NCBI GenBank assembly: GCA_016791445.1
Contig: JAEUMP010000006.1
Span: 186,001 to 250,000, forward strand
Direction: 5' to 3'
Length of the DNA: 64,000 bases
Source: Hyphomonadaceae bacterium
GTDB lineage: Bacteria; Pseudomonadota; Alphaproteobacteria; Caulobacterales; Aquidulcibacteraceae
Below are positions 8,813 to 16,023 of this stretch, one piece after another; position 1 is the first letter of the stretch; each line of letters opens with the position of its first letter. The notes under the pieces are model-generated. The model ran no database searches. It had not been told where the DNA came from and was given only the letters and a program-made list of their open reading frames with translations. The position numbers and the translations under genes are program-made.

Positions 8813-9307
8813 TCAGCCGGCGGGCGCGCACGTCGAACGCGCGCCGCTGAAGAGCGTCCGCACCTCGTCGCCGTTGCGCCACTCGATCAGCAGCTGGTCG
8901 TCGGCGGTATCAAAGGTGACGAATTCCTCGAGATCGCCCTTTGGACCCTGCGTCCAGTAGCAGCGCTCCGCGCCTTTGCGCCGCTCGCGTTCGGGATGGC
9001 AATAGCGCCAGCCGAGATTGACGACCCCCGCGCGCGGCGGGGAAAGCGTATGGCGCTCGACCACCGGCGCGCTTTCGGAACGGCCCACGGTCGCCATGCC
9101 GCGCCATGCGCCGGACGGCGACCCTGAGGGAGTCACTGACGGAGTCCATTCCAGAACGGCCGGCGCGCCGGCGATCTCTCCGGTCCAGCATCCCTGCAAG
9201 GTCCCGGGAAAGCCAACGTCCGCCATCGCCGCGACGGCGACGAGGCCGGCCACCGCAACGGTCGCCATGAACAGCGGTCCTCTTCCTGTCATCGTGTTCG
9301 CCTTCAT
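8813..9307 (-). CDS. Secreted protein of unknown function, related to the next gene
   Basis: A 164-residue protein with a signal peptide or N-terminal anchor ([19 protein letters not shown]). Right after it comes [15 protein letters not shown], a pattern shared with the upstream neighbour (ALRGCWIERRG), so the two look like diverged paralogues of a small beta-rich lipocalin-like or DUF-type family. It has a pair of cysteines (RYCHPE, AERCYW). The ATG at 9307 is one base after the stop of the upstream gene, indicating cotranscription. Function unknown. Confidence 0.7.
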   Translation of the reverse strand: MKANTMTGRGPLFMATVAVAGLVAVAAMADVGFPGTLQGCWTGEIAGAPAVLEWTPSVTPSGSPSGAWRGMATVGRSESAPVVERHTLSPPRAGVVNLGWRYCHPERERRKGAERCYWTQGPKGDLEEFVTFDTADDQLLIEWRNGDEVRTLFSGARSTCAPAG

Positions 9308-9308
9308 C

Positions 9309-9776
9309 TCAGTCGCATCCATCGCGCCGGCCGTCATAGGTCACCGCGCGATTTTCACCGGTGACGTAGGTGATCTTCAGCGCGTCCGGCTGCGCGTCGA
9401 TCTCCACCCACTGCGCGTTGTCGCCGTCGGGAGCGCCTGGTCCGAAGAAGGCCCGCCAGCAGGGCGGCGACGTCATCATGTTCAGTTCGACCATGCACAT
9501 CGACCACGGCGCCGCGTCGCCGCCGGGCGCGAGCCTCCAGCGCACAGGATCGGGGTCGCCCTTCTGGAAATAGGTGAGTTCATCGCCCTGCCAGGCGCCG
9601 GCGACGCCGTCCCGCGCGGGAAACCAGCGCTGGGTGATGGTGGTGTCGCCGCGCCGTTCGATCCAGCAGCCGCGCAGCGCCGACGCATCCGTTGCGGCAG
9701 GCGGCGCGGTGGCGCAGGCGGCGAGGGCCGCGAGCGCGACGAGGAGCGGCGCGCGCGCCCGCTTTGCACCTGCCAT
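9309..9776 (-). CDS. Lipoprotein of unknown function
   Basis: A 155-residue protein with a lipoprotein signal (LLVALAALAAC, Cys22 or nearby) and the segment ALRGCWIERRGDTTITQRW, then GAWQGDELTYFQKGD and a C-terminal DGRRDGCD. The start at 9776 was chosen because it gives the lipobox; longer in-frame extensions are without support. It is paired with a related secreted protein immediately downstream. I do not recognise a characterised family. Confidence 0.72.
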   Translation of the reverse strand: MAGAKRARAPLLVALAALAACATAPPAATDASALRGCWIERRGDTTITQRWFPARDGVAGAWQGDELTYFQKGDPDPVRWRLAPGGDAAPWSMCMVELNMMTSPPCWRAFFGPGAPDGDNAQWVEIDAQPDALKITYVTGENRAVTYDGRRDGCD

Positions 9777-9846
9777 CCGGCGATCTCCCGATTGACGCCG
9801 CGACCGCGCGACCCGATCATTCCTGCCGATGAATAGGGAGGAAATC

Positions 9847-10437
9847 ATGGCCGACGGCAATCCGGGCGACATGGCGAAGTTCACCGCCATGCAGGACGGC
9901 ACCCAGGAAGACTGGGCGATCATCGTCAAGCACGCCGGCCCCTTCAACAAAGGCCTCGCGGACCGGGTGATCACGCACCTCAAGCTGCTCGACGGCGATT
10001 TCGGCGGCTATCCCGTGGATCGTCTCACGCATTCGCTGCAATCGGCGACGCTCGCGCACCGGGACGGGATGGACGAGGAATACATCGTCTGCGCGCTGCT
10101 GCACGACATCGGCGACACGCTCGGCTCCACGAACCACGCCGACATCGGCGCGGCGATCCTGAAACCCTTCGTGAGCGAACAGAACCACTGGATGCTCGAG
10201 CACCACGGCATCTTCCAGGGCTATTACTTCTTCCACCATCTCGGCCTCGACCGCGACATGCGCGAGAAGTATCGCGGCCACCCGAACTTCGAATACACCG
10301 CGCGCTTCTGCCACCGGCACGACCAGAACGCCTTCGACCCGAACTACGACACGATGCCCCTCGACGCCTTCGTGCCGATGGTGCGCCGGGTAATGGAACG
10401 ACCGAAACGGAGCATCTATCTGCGGGAAACCGCATGA
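9847..10437 (+). CDS. HD-domain protein, PhnZ/TmpB-like
   Basis: A 196-residue HD-superfamily protein. Metal-ligand candidates are His62 (THSLQ), His86-Asp87 (ALLHDIGD), and His97/Asp99 (TNHADIGA), with later histidines EQNHWMLEHHGIF, FFHHLG and FCHRHDQNAFD. This pattern recalls the mixed-valence di-iron oxygenases PhnZ/TmpB and MIOX more than HD phosphohydrolases, but no phosphonate genes lie nearby, so the substrate is open. The ATG at 9847 follows AGGGAGGAA at ideal spacing and is preferred to the one at 9829. Its stop overlaps the next gene by ATGA. Confidence 0.82.
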   Translation: MADGNPGDMAKFTAMQDGTQEDWAIIVKHAGPFNKGLADRVITHLKLLDGDFGGYPVDRLTHSLQSATLAHRDGMDEEYIVCALLHDIGDTLGSTNHADIGAAILKPFVSEQNHWMLEHHGIFQGYYFFHHLGLDRDMREKYRGHPNFEYTARFCHRHDQNAFDPNYDTMPLDAFVPMVRRVMERPKRSIYLRETA

Positions 10438-10802
10438 TACGCGCTTTCTCGTTGGCGGCTGTTGCGCTCTTCGGGTCTGCATTGGCGAACGCCCAATCTG
10501 CCCCGGTGCTCATTGAGTCGAAACCGATGCGTGACGGGTCGGGCATCGTTGTAGGCAGACTCATCTCCGCGACCAATTTGACGAATGAAGTTCAATGCGT
10601 TCGCGCCCGCATGGAGCCTGCCCTCGTGAGCGGCGGCGGCATTTTCAGACCCAGGCTCGTTCTCAAACCACGTCAGCGCGATGTGCCGTTCGCGCGCTTC
10701 ATGGCGAGCACCTTCTCTGAAGACGTAATGCTGACTCTCGACCCGGAGGAGACCTGCCCCGAACGAGACAGGGCGCCCCCGCGTCCCGCGCCGAAGGGCT
10801 GA
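10434..10802 (+). CDS. Small secreted protein of unknown function
   Basis: A 122-residue protein with a signal peptide (SLAAVALFGSALANAQ, cleavage near residue 21) and a mature part of about 100 residues containing two cysteines (VQCVRAR and EETCPER) likely to form a disulfide. It overlaps the HD-domain gene by ATGA. No family recognised; the composition (segments such as TNLTNEVQ) suggests a small beta-sandwich, but that is a guess. Confidence 0.7.
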   Translation: MIRAFSLAAVALFGSALANAQSAPVLIESKPMRDGSGIVVGRLISATNLTNEVQCVRARMEPALVSGGGIFRPRLVLKPRQRDVPFARFMASTFSEDVMLTLDPEETCPERDRAPPRPAPKG

Positions 10803-10873
10803 AACAATCCATCTGGCCGTACTGAAGCGGTTCCTGTCCTGCCACCAAGGTCCCGTTTGGCGCGGGAGAGGGG

Positions 10874-10902
10874 TTGACGTGTTCTGTTTTTGTTCCTATA
10901 CC
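10874..10902 (+). promoter_or_regulatory. Near-consensus sigma70-type promoter
   Basis: TTGACG at 10874-10879 and TATACC at 10897-10902 are separated by exactly 17 bp. The spacer is T-rich, unlike the surrounding GC-rich DNA. The predicted start of transcription is near 10908-10910, exactly where a stable hairpin begins. This is the best-looking promoter I noticed in the window. Inferred from sequence only. Confidence 0.6.
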
Positions 10903-10907
10903 TAGGA

Positions 10908-11112
10908 CATCACTTCCGCAGGGAGGGCAGTCGGTACCCTGTTCTGTCGGCGCGGAGGTGGTGTGATCGAGTGAGGCGAGCCTCCGTTCCGGCCCCGGAT
11001 TTATCCAGCTCGGGTTGGTGAAAGGCGGAGGGATCCCGGGGATCTGCGATGAACAGCGCAGACCCGCTCACCGGCGGCCGACTGGACAAGGGTGCGAGAA
11101 AACATCCCGAGC
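10908..11112 (+). ncRNA. Candidate structured noncoding RNA or long leader
   Basis: The first part of the 510-bp gene-free interval 10803-11312. Directly after the promoter, 10908-10919 pairs with 10952-10963 (12 bp with two G-U pairs). GCTCGGG at 11008-11014 pairs with CCCGAGC at 11106-11112, and inside that long-range stem TCTGCG pairs with CGCAGA across ATGAACAG, and GGTGA with TCACC. A GAGGC/GCCTC hairpin lies between the two parts. No convincing open frame covers it. It does not match the hallmark segments of tmRNA, RNase P, SRP RNA or common riboswitches that I know. It could be an sRNA or the leader of the small gene at 11313. Confidence 0.45.
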
Positions 11113-11134
11113 CATGCCGTCGGATAACGATCAC

Positions 11135-11200
11135 GGGGACGCGGACGGTGTTCGCATTCTCTCTCTTCCACCCAGTTTCGCGGATTTCGTCCGCGTCCCC
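11135..11200. repeat. 66-bp inverted repeat, 13-bp perfect arms
   Basis: GGGGACGCGGACG at 11135-11147 is repeated as its exact reverse complement at 11188-11200, with a 40-base pyrimidine-rich middle. A smaller stem (CGCGGA/TCCGCG) is nested in the right arm. It lies downstream of the presumptive RNA and upstream of the small gene at 11313. It could be a REP/MITE-like interspersed repeat or part of the RNA. There is no T-run after it, so it is not a standard terminator. Confidence 0.6.
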
Positions 11201-11312
11201 GGCCCTCCCACTTGTCTCCGCAGCGTGAAAGCGCGTGCGGCTTGAGGCGCTGAACGAAGCGCCCGCCCTCGCCGGCTGCGCGCCGAAACCTCACATCCAC
11301 AAAGGACATCCC

Positions 11313-11546
11313 ATGGACCACGATATCCTCGCGCTCGTCAGGATCGCGCTTTTCAGGACGCACAGCGCCATGCGCCGCGGCCGCCTCGAGGAGGCCGAAC
11401 GCTGGACGCGCGTCTCCGAACGCAACGCCGCGCTCATCGGCAAACTGCTGCACGGACGCGACATCATGGACGCGCGCGCCGCGCACCTCATGAGCAAGCG
11501 ACCGCGCGTGCCCGCCCGCATGAAGGCCTACCGCCCGCGACCCTGA
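11313..11546 (+). CDS. Small basic protein of unknown function
   Basis: A 77-residue, Arg-rich, helical protein without signal or membrane segment. The ATG at 11313 follows AAAGGA with 6-7 bases spacing, so it is preferred to the frame opening at 11235. Segments such as ALFRTHSAMRRGRLEEAERW suggest two helices. It stands alone between the gene-free interval and an acyl-CoA dehydrogenase. No family recognised. Confidence 0.6.
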   Translation: MDHDILALVRIALFRTHSAMRRGRLEEAERWTRVSERNAALIGKLLHGRDIMDARAAHLMSKRPRVPARMKAYRPRP

Positions 11547-11626
11547 CGCGCTTGCCGTCACGGCGCCGTTGTCGCGGCGCCGTCATGGCCCTAGCTTGCC
11601 CTCAAACACGCCAAGGGAGCCGCGTC

Positions 11627-12859
11627 ATGGACTTCAACGACACCCCGGAAGAGGCCGCGTTCCGCGCCAAGGCGCAGGCCTTCCTCCAGAAAGCCGTGAA
11701 GCCCAAGGCCGACGACAAGGCGGGCCTGCAGCGCACGCTCACCGACAAGGAATATCTCGCCGCCGCGAAGGCGTACCAGAAGGCCAAGGCCGAAGCGGGC
11801 TTCGCCGGCATCACCTGGGCCAAGGAGCAGGGCGGGCAGGGCCTGTCGCCGATTTTCTCGGTGATCTTCGGCCAGGAAGAAGCGAAGTTCGATGCGCCTG
11901 CAGGCCCGTTCGCCATCGGCCTCGGCATGTGCATCCCGACGATGATCGCCTTCGCATCGGAGGAGCAGAAGAAGCGCTATGTGGGCCCCGCGCTCCGCGG
12001 CGAGGAGATCTGGTGCCAGCTCTTTTCCGAACCGTCCGCCGGTTCCGACGTCGCGGGCCTCAAGACGCGCGCGGTGCGTGACGGCGACACCTGGACCGTG
12101 AACGGCCAGAAGGTGTGGACCTCCGGCGCGCACTATTCCGACTACGGCATCCTGCTCGTGCGCACGAACCCCGATGTGCCCAAGCACAAGGGCCTCACCA
12201 TGTTCTTCCTGGACATGAAGTCCCCCGGCGTCGACGTGCGTCCGATCCACCAGATGTCGGGCGGATCGAACTTCAACGAAGTCTACTTCACCGACGTGAA
12301 GATCCCGCATGCGCAGATGCTCGGCCAGGAAGGCCAGGGCTGGAACGTAGCCCTCGTCACGCTGATGAACGAGCGCCTCGCTGTCGGCGGATCGAGCGGG
12401 CCGGACTACAAGGAAATCCTCGATCTCGCGCGCAATCTCACCGGCGTCGACGGCAGCGCATTGCTCACCGACAAGGCGTTCCGCGCCAAACTCGCCGACT
12501 GGTATGTGCGCGCCGAAGGCTACAAGCTCGGCAAGTACCGCACCATGACCGCGCTCTCGAAAGGCCAGACGCCGGGCCCGGAAAGCTCCATCGGCAAGAT
12601 CATCAACGCCAACCAGATGCAGGACATCGCGAATTTCGCGATCGAGTCCGAGGATCACTTCGGCATCATCGCCGACAGCGACACCGCCGTCGCGGACGCC
12701 GCCTTCCAGCAGGCCTTCATGTGGGCGCCGGGCCTGCGCATCGCCGGCGGCACGGACGAGATCCTGAAGAACATCATCGCCGAACGCGTGCTTGGGCTTC
12801 CGCAGGACGTGCGCGTCGACAAGGACGTGGCGTACAAGGACCTGCCGACGGGGCGGTGA
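11627..12859 (+). CDS. Acyl-CoA dehydrogenase
   Basis: FAD flavoprotein that alpha,beta-dehydrogenates acyl-CoA, passing electrons to ETF. 410 residues starting at the ATG at 11627 behind AAGGGAGCC. Family features: GITWAKEQGGQG near the N-terminus, the FAD/substrate segments QLFSEPSAGSDVA and VNGQKVWTSGAHYSD, NEVYFTDVKIP, and the C-terminal GGTDEILKNIIAERVLGLP. This form is close to the long-chain or bile-acid-type ACAD families. The catalytic base cannot be assigned by eye. It is followed by an alcohol dehydrogenase on the same strand. Confidence 0.92.
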   Translation: MDFNDTPEEAAFRAKAQAFLQKAVKPKADDKAGLQRTLTDKEYLAAAKAYQKAKAEAGFAGITWAKEQGGQGLSPIFSVIFGQEEAKFDAPAGPFAIGLGMCIPTMIAFASEEQKKRYVGPALRGEEIWCQLFSEPSAGSDVAGLKTRAVRDGDTWTVNGQKVWTSGAHYSDYGILLVRTNPDVPKHKGLTMFFLDMKSPGVDVRPIHQMSGGSNFNEVYFTDVKIPHAQMLGQEGQGWNVALVTLMNERLAVGGSSGPDYKEILDLARNLTGVDGSALLTDKAFRAKLADWYVRAEGYKLGKYRTMTALSKGQTPGPESSIGKIINANQMQDIANFAIESEDHFGIIADSDTAVADAAFQQAFMWAPGLRIAGGTDEILKNIIAERVLGLPQDVRVDKDVAYKDLPTGR

Positions 12860-12910
12860 GCGCTGGCGCGAGCGCGTTCGCTCGCAACTGGTGTGCGGCG
12901 ACAAAACAGA

Positions 12911-12934
12911 AAGCCGGGGCAAAGTCCCCGGCTT
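12911..12934. terminator. Stable hairpin between acyl-CoA and alcohol dehydrogenase genes
   Basis: AAGCCGGGG at 12911-12919 and CCCCGGCTT at 12926-12934 form a perfect 9-bp stem with a 6-base loop. On the minus strand it is followed by a T-rich stretch (complement of ACAAAACAGA), on the plus strand by no T-run. It may weaken read-through or stabilise the 3' end of the upstream mRNA. It also sits just ahead of the adh Shine-Dalgarno sequence. Confidence 0.5.
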
Positions 12935-12947
12935 CGGGAGAAACAGC

Positions 12948-14003
12948 ATGCGCGGACAGGCCATCACTGCGTTCACGAAGCCGCTTGAGGAAATCACCGT
13001 CGAGCTGCCCGCGCTGAAGGGCGCCGAGGCGCTGGTGCGCGTCACCGGCTGCGGCGTGTGCCACTCCGACATCCACATTCACGACGGCAAGTTCGACATG
13101 GGCAAGGATGCGCCGGCCGTCGAGCTGCCGGATGCGATGCTGCCGCTGATCATGGGCCACGAGATCGAGGGCGTGGTGGAGGCGCTCGGCCCCGATGCGG
13201 CGAAACAGAATCCGAAGGTGAAGGTCGGCGACCGCGTCGCGGTGTTTCCGTGGATCGGCTGCCACGAGTGCGCGGCGTGCAAGCGCGGCGAGCAGCATCT
13301 GTGCGCCAACAATCGCGGCCTCGGTACGCGCATCCACGGCGGCTATGCGGACTATTGCCACGTGCCGGTCGCCGAGGCGCTGATCCCGTGCGGCAATCTC
13401 CCGCCCGGCGCGGGCGGCGTCGCCATGTGCTCGGGGCTCACCGGCTACAGCGCGTACAAGAAGCTCGAAGGCATCGAGAAGGGCTCGGCGATCCTGCTCG
13501 TCGGCCTCGGCGGCGTCGGGCTTGCGGGTCTCGCTGCGGCGGCGGCGCTGCATGACGGCCCGATCATCGCGGCGGACGTGAGCGAGGGCGCGCGCAAGGC
13601 GGCGCTCGAACGCGGCGCGACCGAAGCCGTCGATCCCACCGATCCGAAAGCGCTCGAAGCGCTCGTCGCGCGCGGCGATGTCGCCGGCGCCATCGACTTC
13701 GTCGGCTCGCCCGCGACGCTCGGCTTCGCCATCGGCGCCATCCGGCGCGGCGGACGCGTGTTCGTGGTCGGCCTCTACGGCGGCGCGATTCCGCTGCCGA
13801 TCCCGTCGCTGCCCTTCAAGGCGATGACGCTCGGCGGCTCCTATGTCGGCTCGCTCGACGAGGCGCGCGATCTCATGGCGCTGATGCGCGAAGGCAGGAT
13901 CGCCCCGCCGATGATGCGTGAACGCCCGCTGTCGGAAGCGAACGACGCGCTCACCGAACTGCGCGGCGGCAAGGTCGTCGGCCGGATGGTGCTGACGCCC
14001 TGA
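12948..14003 (+). CDS. Zinc-dependent alcohol dehydrogenase (MDR family)
   Basis: NAD(P)-dependent medium-chain dehydrogenase, 351 residues. The catalytic-zinc ligand Cys38 lies in GCGVCHSDIH, the next ligand is in MGHEIEG, and the four structural-zinc cysteines are in CHECAACKRGEQHLC. The Rossmann motif is GLGGVGLAGLAAA near residue 185. The ATG at 12948 follows GGGAGAAACAGC. The real alcohol or aldehyde substrate is unknown. It lies 36 bp before the CDGSH gene and may be cotranscribed with it. Confidence 0.92.
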   Translation: MRGQAITAFTKPLEEITVELPALKGAEALVRVTGCGVCHSDIHIHDGKFDMGKDAPAVELPDAMLPLIMGHEIEGVVEALGPDAAKQNPKVKVGDRVAVFPWIGCHECAACKRGEQHLCANNRGLGTRIHGGYADYCHVPVAEALIPCGNLPPGAGGVAMCSGLTGYSAYKKLEGIEKGSAILLVGLGGVGLAGLAAAAALHDGPIIAADVSEGARKAALERGATEAVDPTDPKALEALVARGDVAGAIDFVGSPATLGFAIGAIRRGGRVFVVGLYGGAIPLPIPSLPFKAMTLGGSYVGSLDEARDLMALMREGRIAPPMMRERPLSEANDALTELRGGKVVGRMVLTP

Positions 14004-14038
14004 TCGCGGTAGACATGGCCGTCCGAAGGAGAGCGGCC

Positions 14039-14674
14039 ATGTCCATCGAACGCGCGCCCGGCGAAAAGATCACGCTGATCTTCGACGGCAAGAAGTGCAT
14101 CCACGCCCGCGAATGCGTGACCGGCGCGCCGAAGACTTTCCTTGCGAATGTCGAAGGGCCGTGGCTGCATCCCGACGAAACCCCGGTCGAGCGCCTCGTG
14201 GAGATTGCGCATCGTTGTCCCTCGGGGGCCGTCGCCTATGAACGCCACGACGGCGGGCCGCCGGAAGCGCCGCCGCCGGTCAATATCGGCCACGTCCGCG
14301 AGAACGGCCCGATCGCGTTGCACGGCGATCTCGTGCTCAACGGCGCCGCCATCGGCTGTCGCGCCACGCTGTGCCGGTGCGGCGCATCGAAGAACAAGCC
14401 CTATTGCGACGGCTCGCATGTGGCGGCGGGCTTCACCGCGAGCGGCGAGCCCGTCTCGCGACGCATCGACGCGCTCGCTTCGCGCGACGGTCCGCTCGCG
14501 ATCGCGCCGCAGAAGGACGGGCCGCTCAAGGTCGAGGGCAATCTCGAACTCTGCGCCGGCACGGGGCGCGTCGTGGAGCGCGCGACGCAGATGTTCCTGT
14601 GCCGCTGCGGCGCGTCGAAGAACAAGCCGTTCTGCGACGGCGCGCACAAGGCGATCGGGTTCGTCGCCGATTGA
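14039..14674 (+). CDS. Iron-sulfur protein: divergent 4Fe-4S domain plus two CDGSH domains
   Basis: 211 residues. Residues about 10-70 form a small ferredoxin-like (4)Fe-4S mono-cluster domain (CIHARECVTGAPKTF and AHRCPSGAVAY). Two CDGSH zinc-finger-like [2Fe-2S] domains follow: CRCGASKNKPYCDGSH near residues 111-126 and CRCGASKNKPFCDGAH near 187-202. In the second the serine of CDGSH is alanine, but the ligands (three Cys and His) remain. This combination is known in bacteria; its role in electron transfer or cluster delivery is not defined. Start chosen by AAGGAG eight bases upstream. The permease gene begins at or directly after its stop codon. Confidence 0.93.
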   Translation: MSIERAPGEKITLIFDGKKCIHARECVTGAPKTFLANVEGPWLHPDETPVERLVEIAHRCPSGAVAYERHDGGPPEAPPPVNIGHVRENGPIALHGDLVLNGAAIGCRATLCRCGASKNKPYCDGSHVAAGFTASGEPVSRRIDALASRDGPLAIAPQKDGPLKVEGNLELCAGTGRVVERATQMFLCRCGASKNKPFCDGAHKAIGFVAD

Positions 14675-14682
14675 GTGCGCCC

Positions 14683-16023
14683 GTGACCAGCGCGGCGGAA
14701 GCGGGACCGCGCCGCCATGTCAGCGAAGCCTATGTCGTCATGCTCGCGGTCGCGATGGTCGTCGGCGCGGGCATCTTCAAGTCGCCGGCGCTGGTGGCGG
14801 AGAATGCGGGCGCGACGGAATGGCTGTTCGCGGCGTGGCTGATCGCGGGCCTCGTCTCGCTCGTCGGTGCGCTCTGCTACGCCGAACTCGCCAGCGCCTT
14901 TCCCGATGCGGGCGGCGACTACCACTTCCTCAAGCGCGCCTATGGCCGCGAAGTCGGCTTCCTCTTCGCGTGGTCGCGCTTCGCGATCATCAACACCGGC
15001 TCCATCGCGCTGCTCGGCTTCGTCTTCGGCGACTACATGCAGGAGGTGGCGCCGCTCGGCCCGCAAGGCGGCGCGATCTGGGCGATCCTCGCGGTCGCGG
15101 GGCTCACGCTCCTCAACCTGCGCGGCATGAAGCGCGAAGGCGCCGGCGATTTCGCGCTCACGGGTCTTGAAGTCGTCGGCGTGCTGATGATGGGCGCCGC
15201 GGCGATCTGGATGGTGGCGAACGGCATGCCGCCCGCGAGCGGAAGCCCCGCCGCAACCGGCGGCCCGCCCGCGAGCTTCGGTTACGCGCTCGTCTTCGCG
15301 CTGCTGGCCTATGGCGGCTGGAACGAGATCGCGACGCTATCGGCCGAAGTGCGCGATCCGAAGCGCGGCATCGCGCGCGCGCTGATCGTCAGCGTGCTCG
15401 TCATCACCGCGCTCTACATGTTCGCCGCATGGGCGTTCTGGCGCGGGCTCGGCGTCGAGGCGCTCGCGCAAAGCAGCGCGCCTGCGGCGGACCTCATGGC
15501 GCGCGCGTTCGGCGCACACGCCGGCTGGCTCACCGCCATCGCCATCGCGTGCGCGGCCTTCACCTCGATCAACGCCACGATCATCGTCGGCGGCCGCACC
15601 ACGTACGCCGCGGCGCATGACTGGCCGGCGCTCGCGAAGCTCGGCCGCTGGGACGGCGAACGCGCGATCCCGACGGCGGCCTATATGGCGCAAGGGCTGG
15701 TCTCCATGCTGCTCGTCCTGCTCGGGGTCGTCTATGACGGCTTCTCAACGCTCGTGGACTACACCGCGCCGGTGTTCTGGCTGTTCATGGCCGCAAGCGG
15801 TCTCGCCGTGATCGTGCTGCGCGTGCGCGACAAGGCCGCCGAGCGACCGTTCCGCACGCCGCTCTATCCGCTCCTCCCGCTCGCATTCGCAGGCGCATCG
15901 CTCGCCATGGTAGGGTCCTCGCTCGCCTATGTGCGGGAAGGTGCGTGGTTCGGCTTCGGCGTGCTGGCGGCAGGGGGCGTGGTGATGGTGGCGCTGAAGG
16001 TGACGGGGAAGCGGACGGGATGA
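14683..16023 (+). CDS. APC-family amino acid permease
   Basis: Polytopic inner-membrane transporter of about 446 residues with some 12 hydrophobic segments. The first carries the APC signature VVGAGIFKSPALVAENAG. Later segments include SLVGALCYAELASAFPDAGG and LLAYGGWNEIATLSAEVRDP. Start is uncertain: GTG at 14683 is used; TTG at 14671 overlapping the CDGSH stop is equally possible. There is no ATG before the first membrane segment except one at 14740. The stop overlaps the next gene by ATGA. Substrate unknown. Confidence 0.88.
   Translation: MTSAAEAGPRRHVSEAYVVMLAVAMVVGAGIFKSPALVAENAGATEWLFAAWLIAGLVSLVGALCYAELASAFPDAGGDYHFLKRAYGREVGFLFAWSRFAIINTGSIALLGFVFGDYMQEVAPLGPQGGAIWAILAVAGLTLLNLRGMKREGAGDFALTGLEVVGVLMMGAAAIWMVANGMPPASGSPAATGGPPASFGYALVFALLAYGGWNEIATLSAEVRDPKRGIARALIVSVLVITALYMFAAWAFWRGLGVEALAQSSAPAADLMARAFGAHAGWLTAIAIACAAFTSINATIIVGGRTTYAAAHDWPALAKLGRWDGERAIPTAAYMAQGLVSMLLVLLGVVYDGFSTLVDYTAPVFWLFMAASGLAVIVLRVRDKAAERPFRTPLYPLLPLAFAGASLAMVGSSLAYVREGAWFGFGVLAAGGVVMVALKVTGKRTG

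Noticed and set aside
9847-10437. HD-domain gene as a Cas3-like or dGTPase defence gene
   Set aside because: The extra histidines and lack of helicase or nuclease partners fit the PhnZ/MIOX-like group better; no defence neighbours.
10908-11112. 6S RNA, tmRNA, RNase P RNA or SRP RNA in the gene-free interval
   Set aside because: There is no end-to-end closing stem for 6S, no tag-peptide reading frame for tmRNA, and none of the conserved RNase P or SRP segments; kept only as an unidentified structured RNA.
12911-12934. Riboswitch or attenuator before the alcohol dehydrogenase
   Set aside because: Only one simple hairpin is present, without alternative pairing or a leader peptide.
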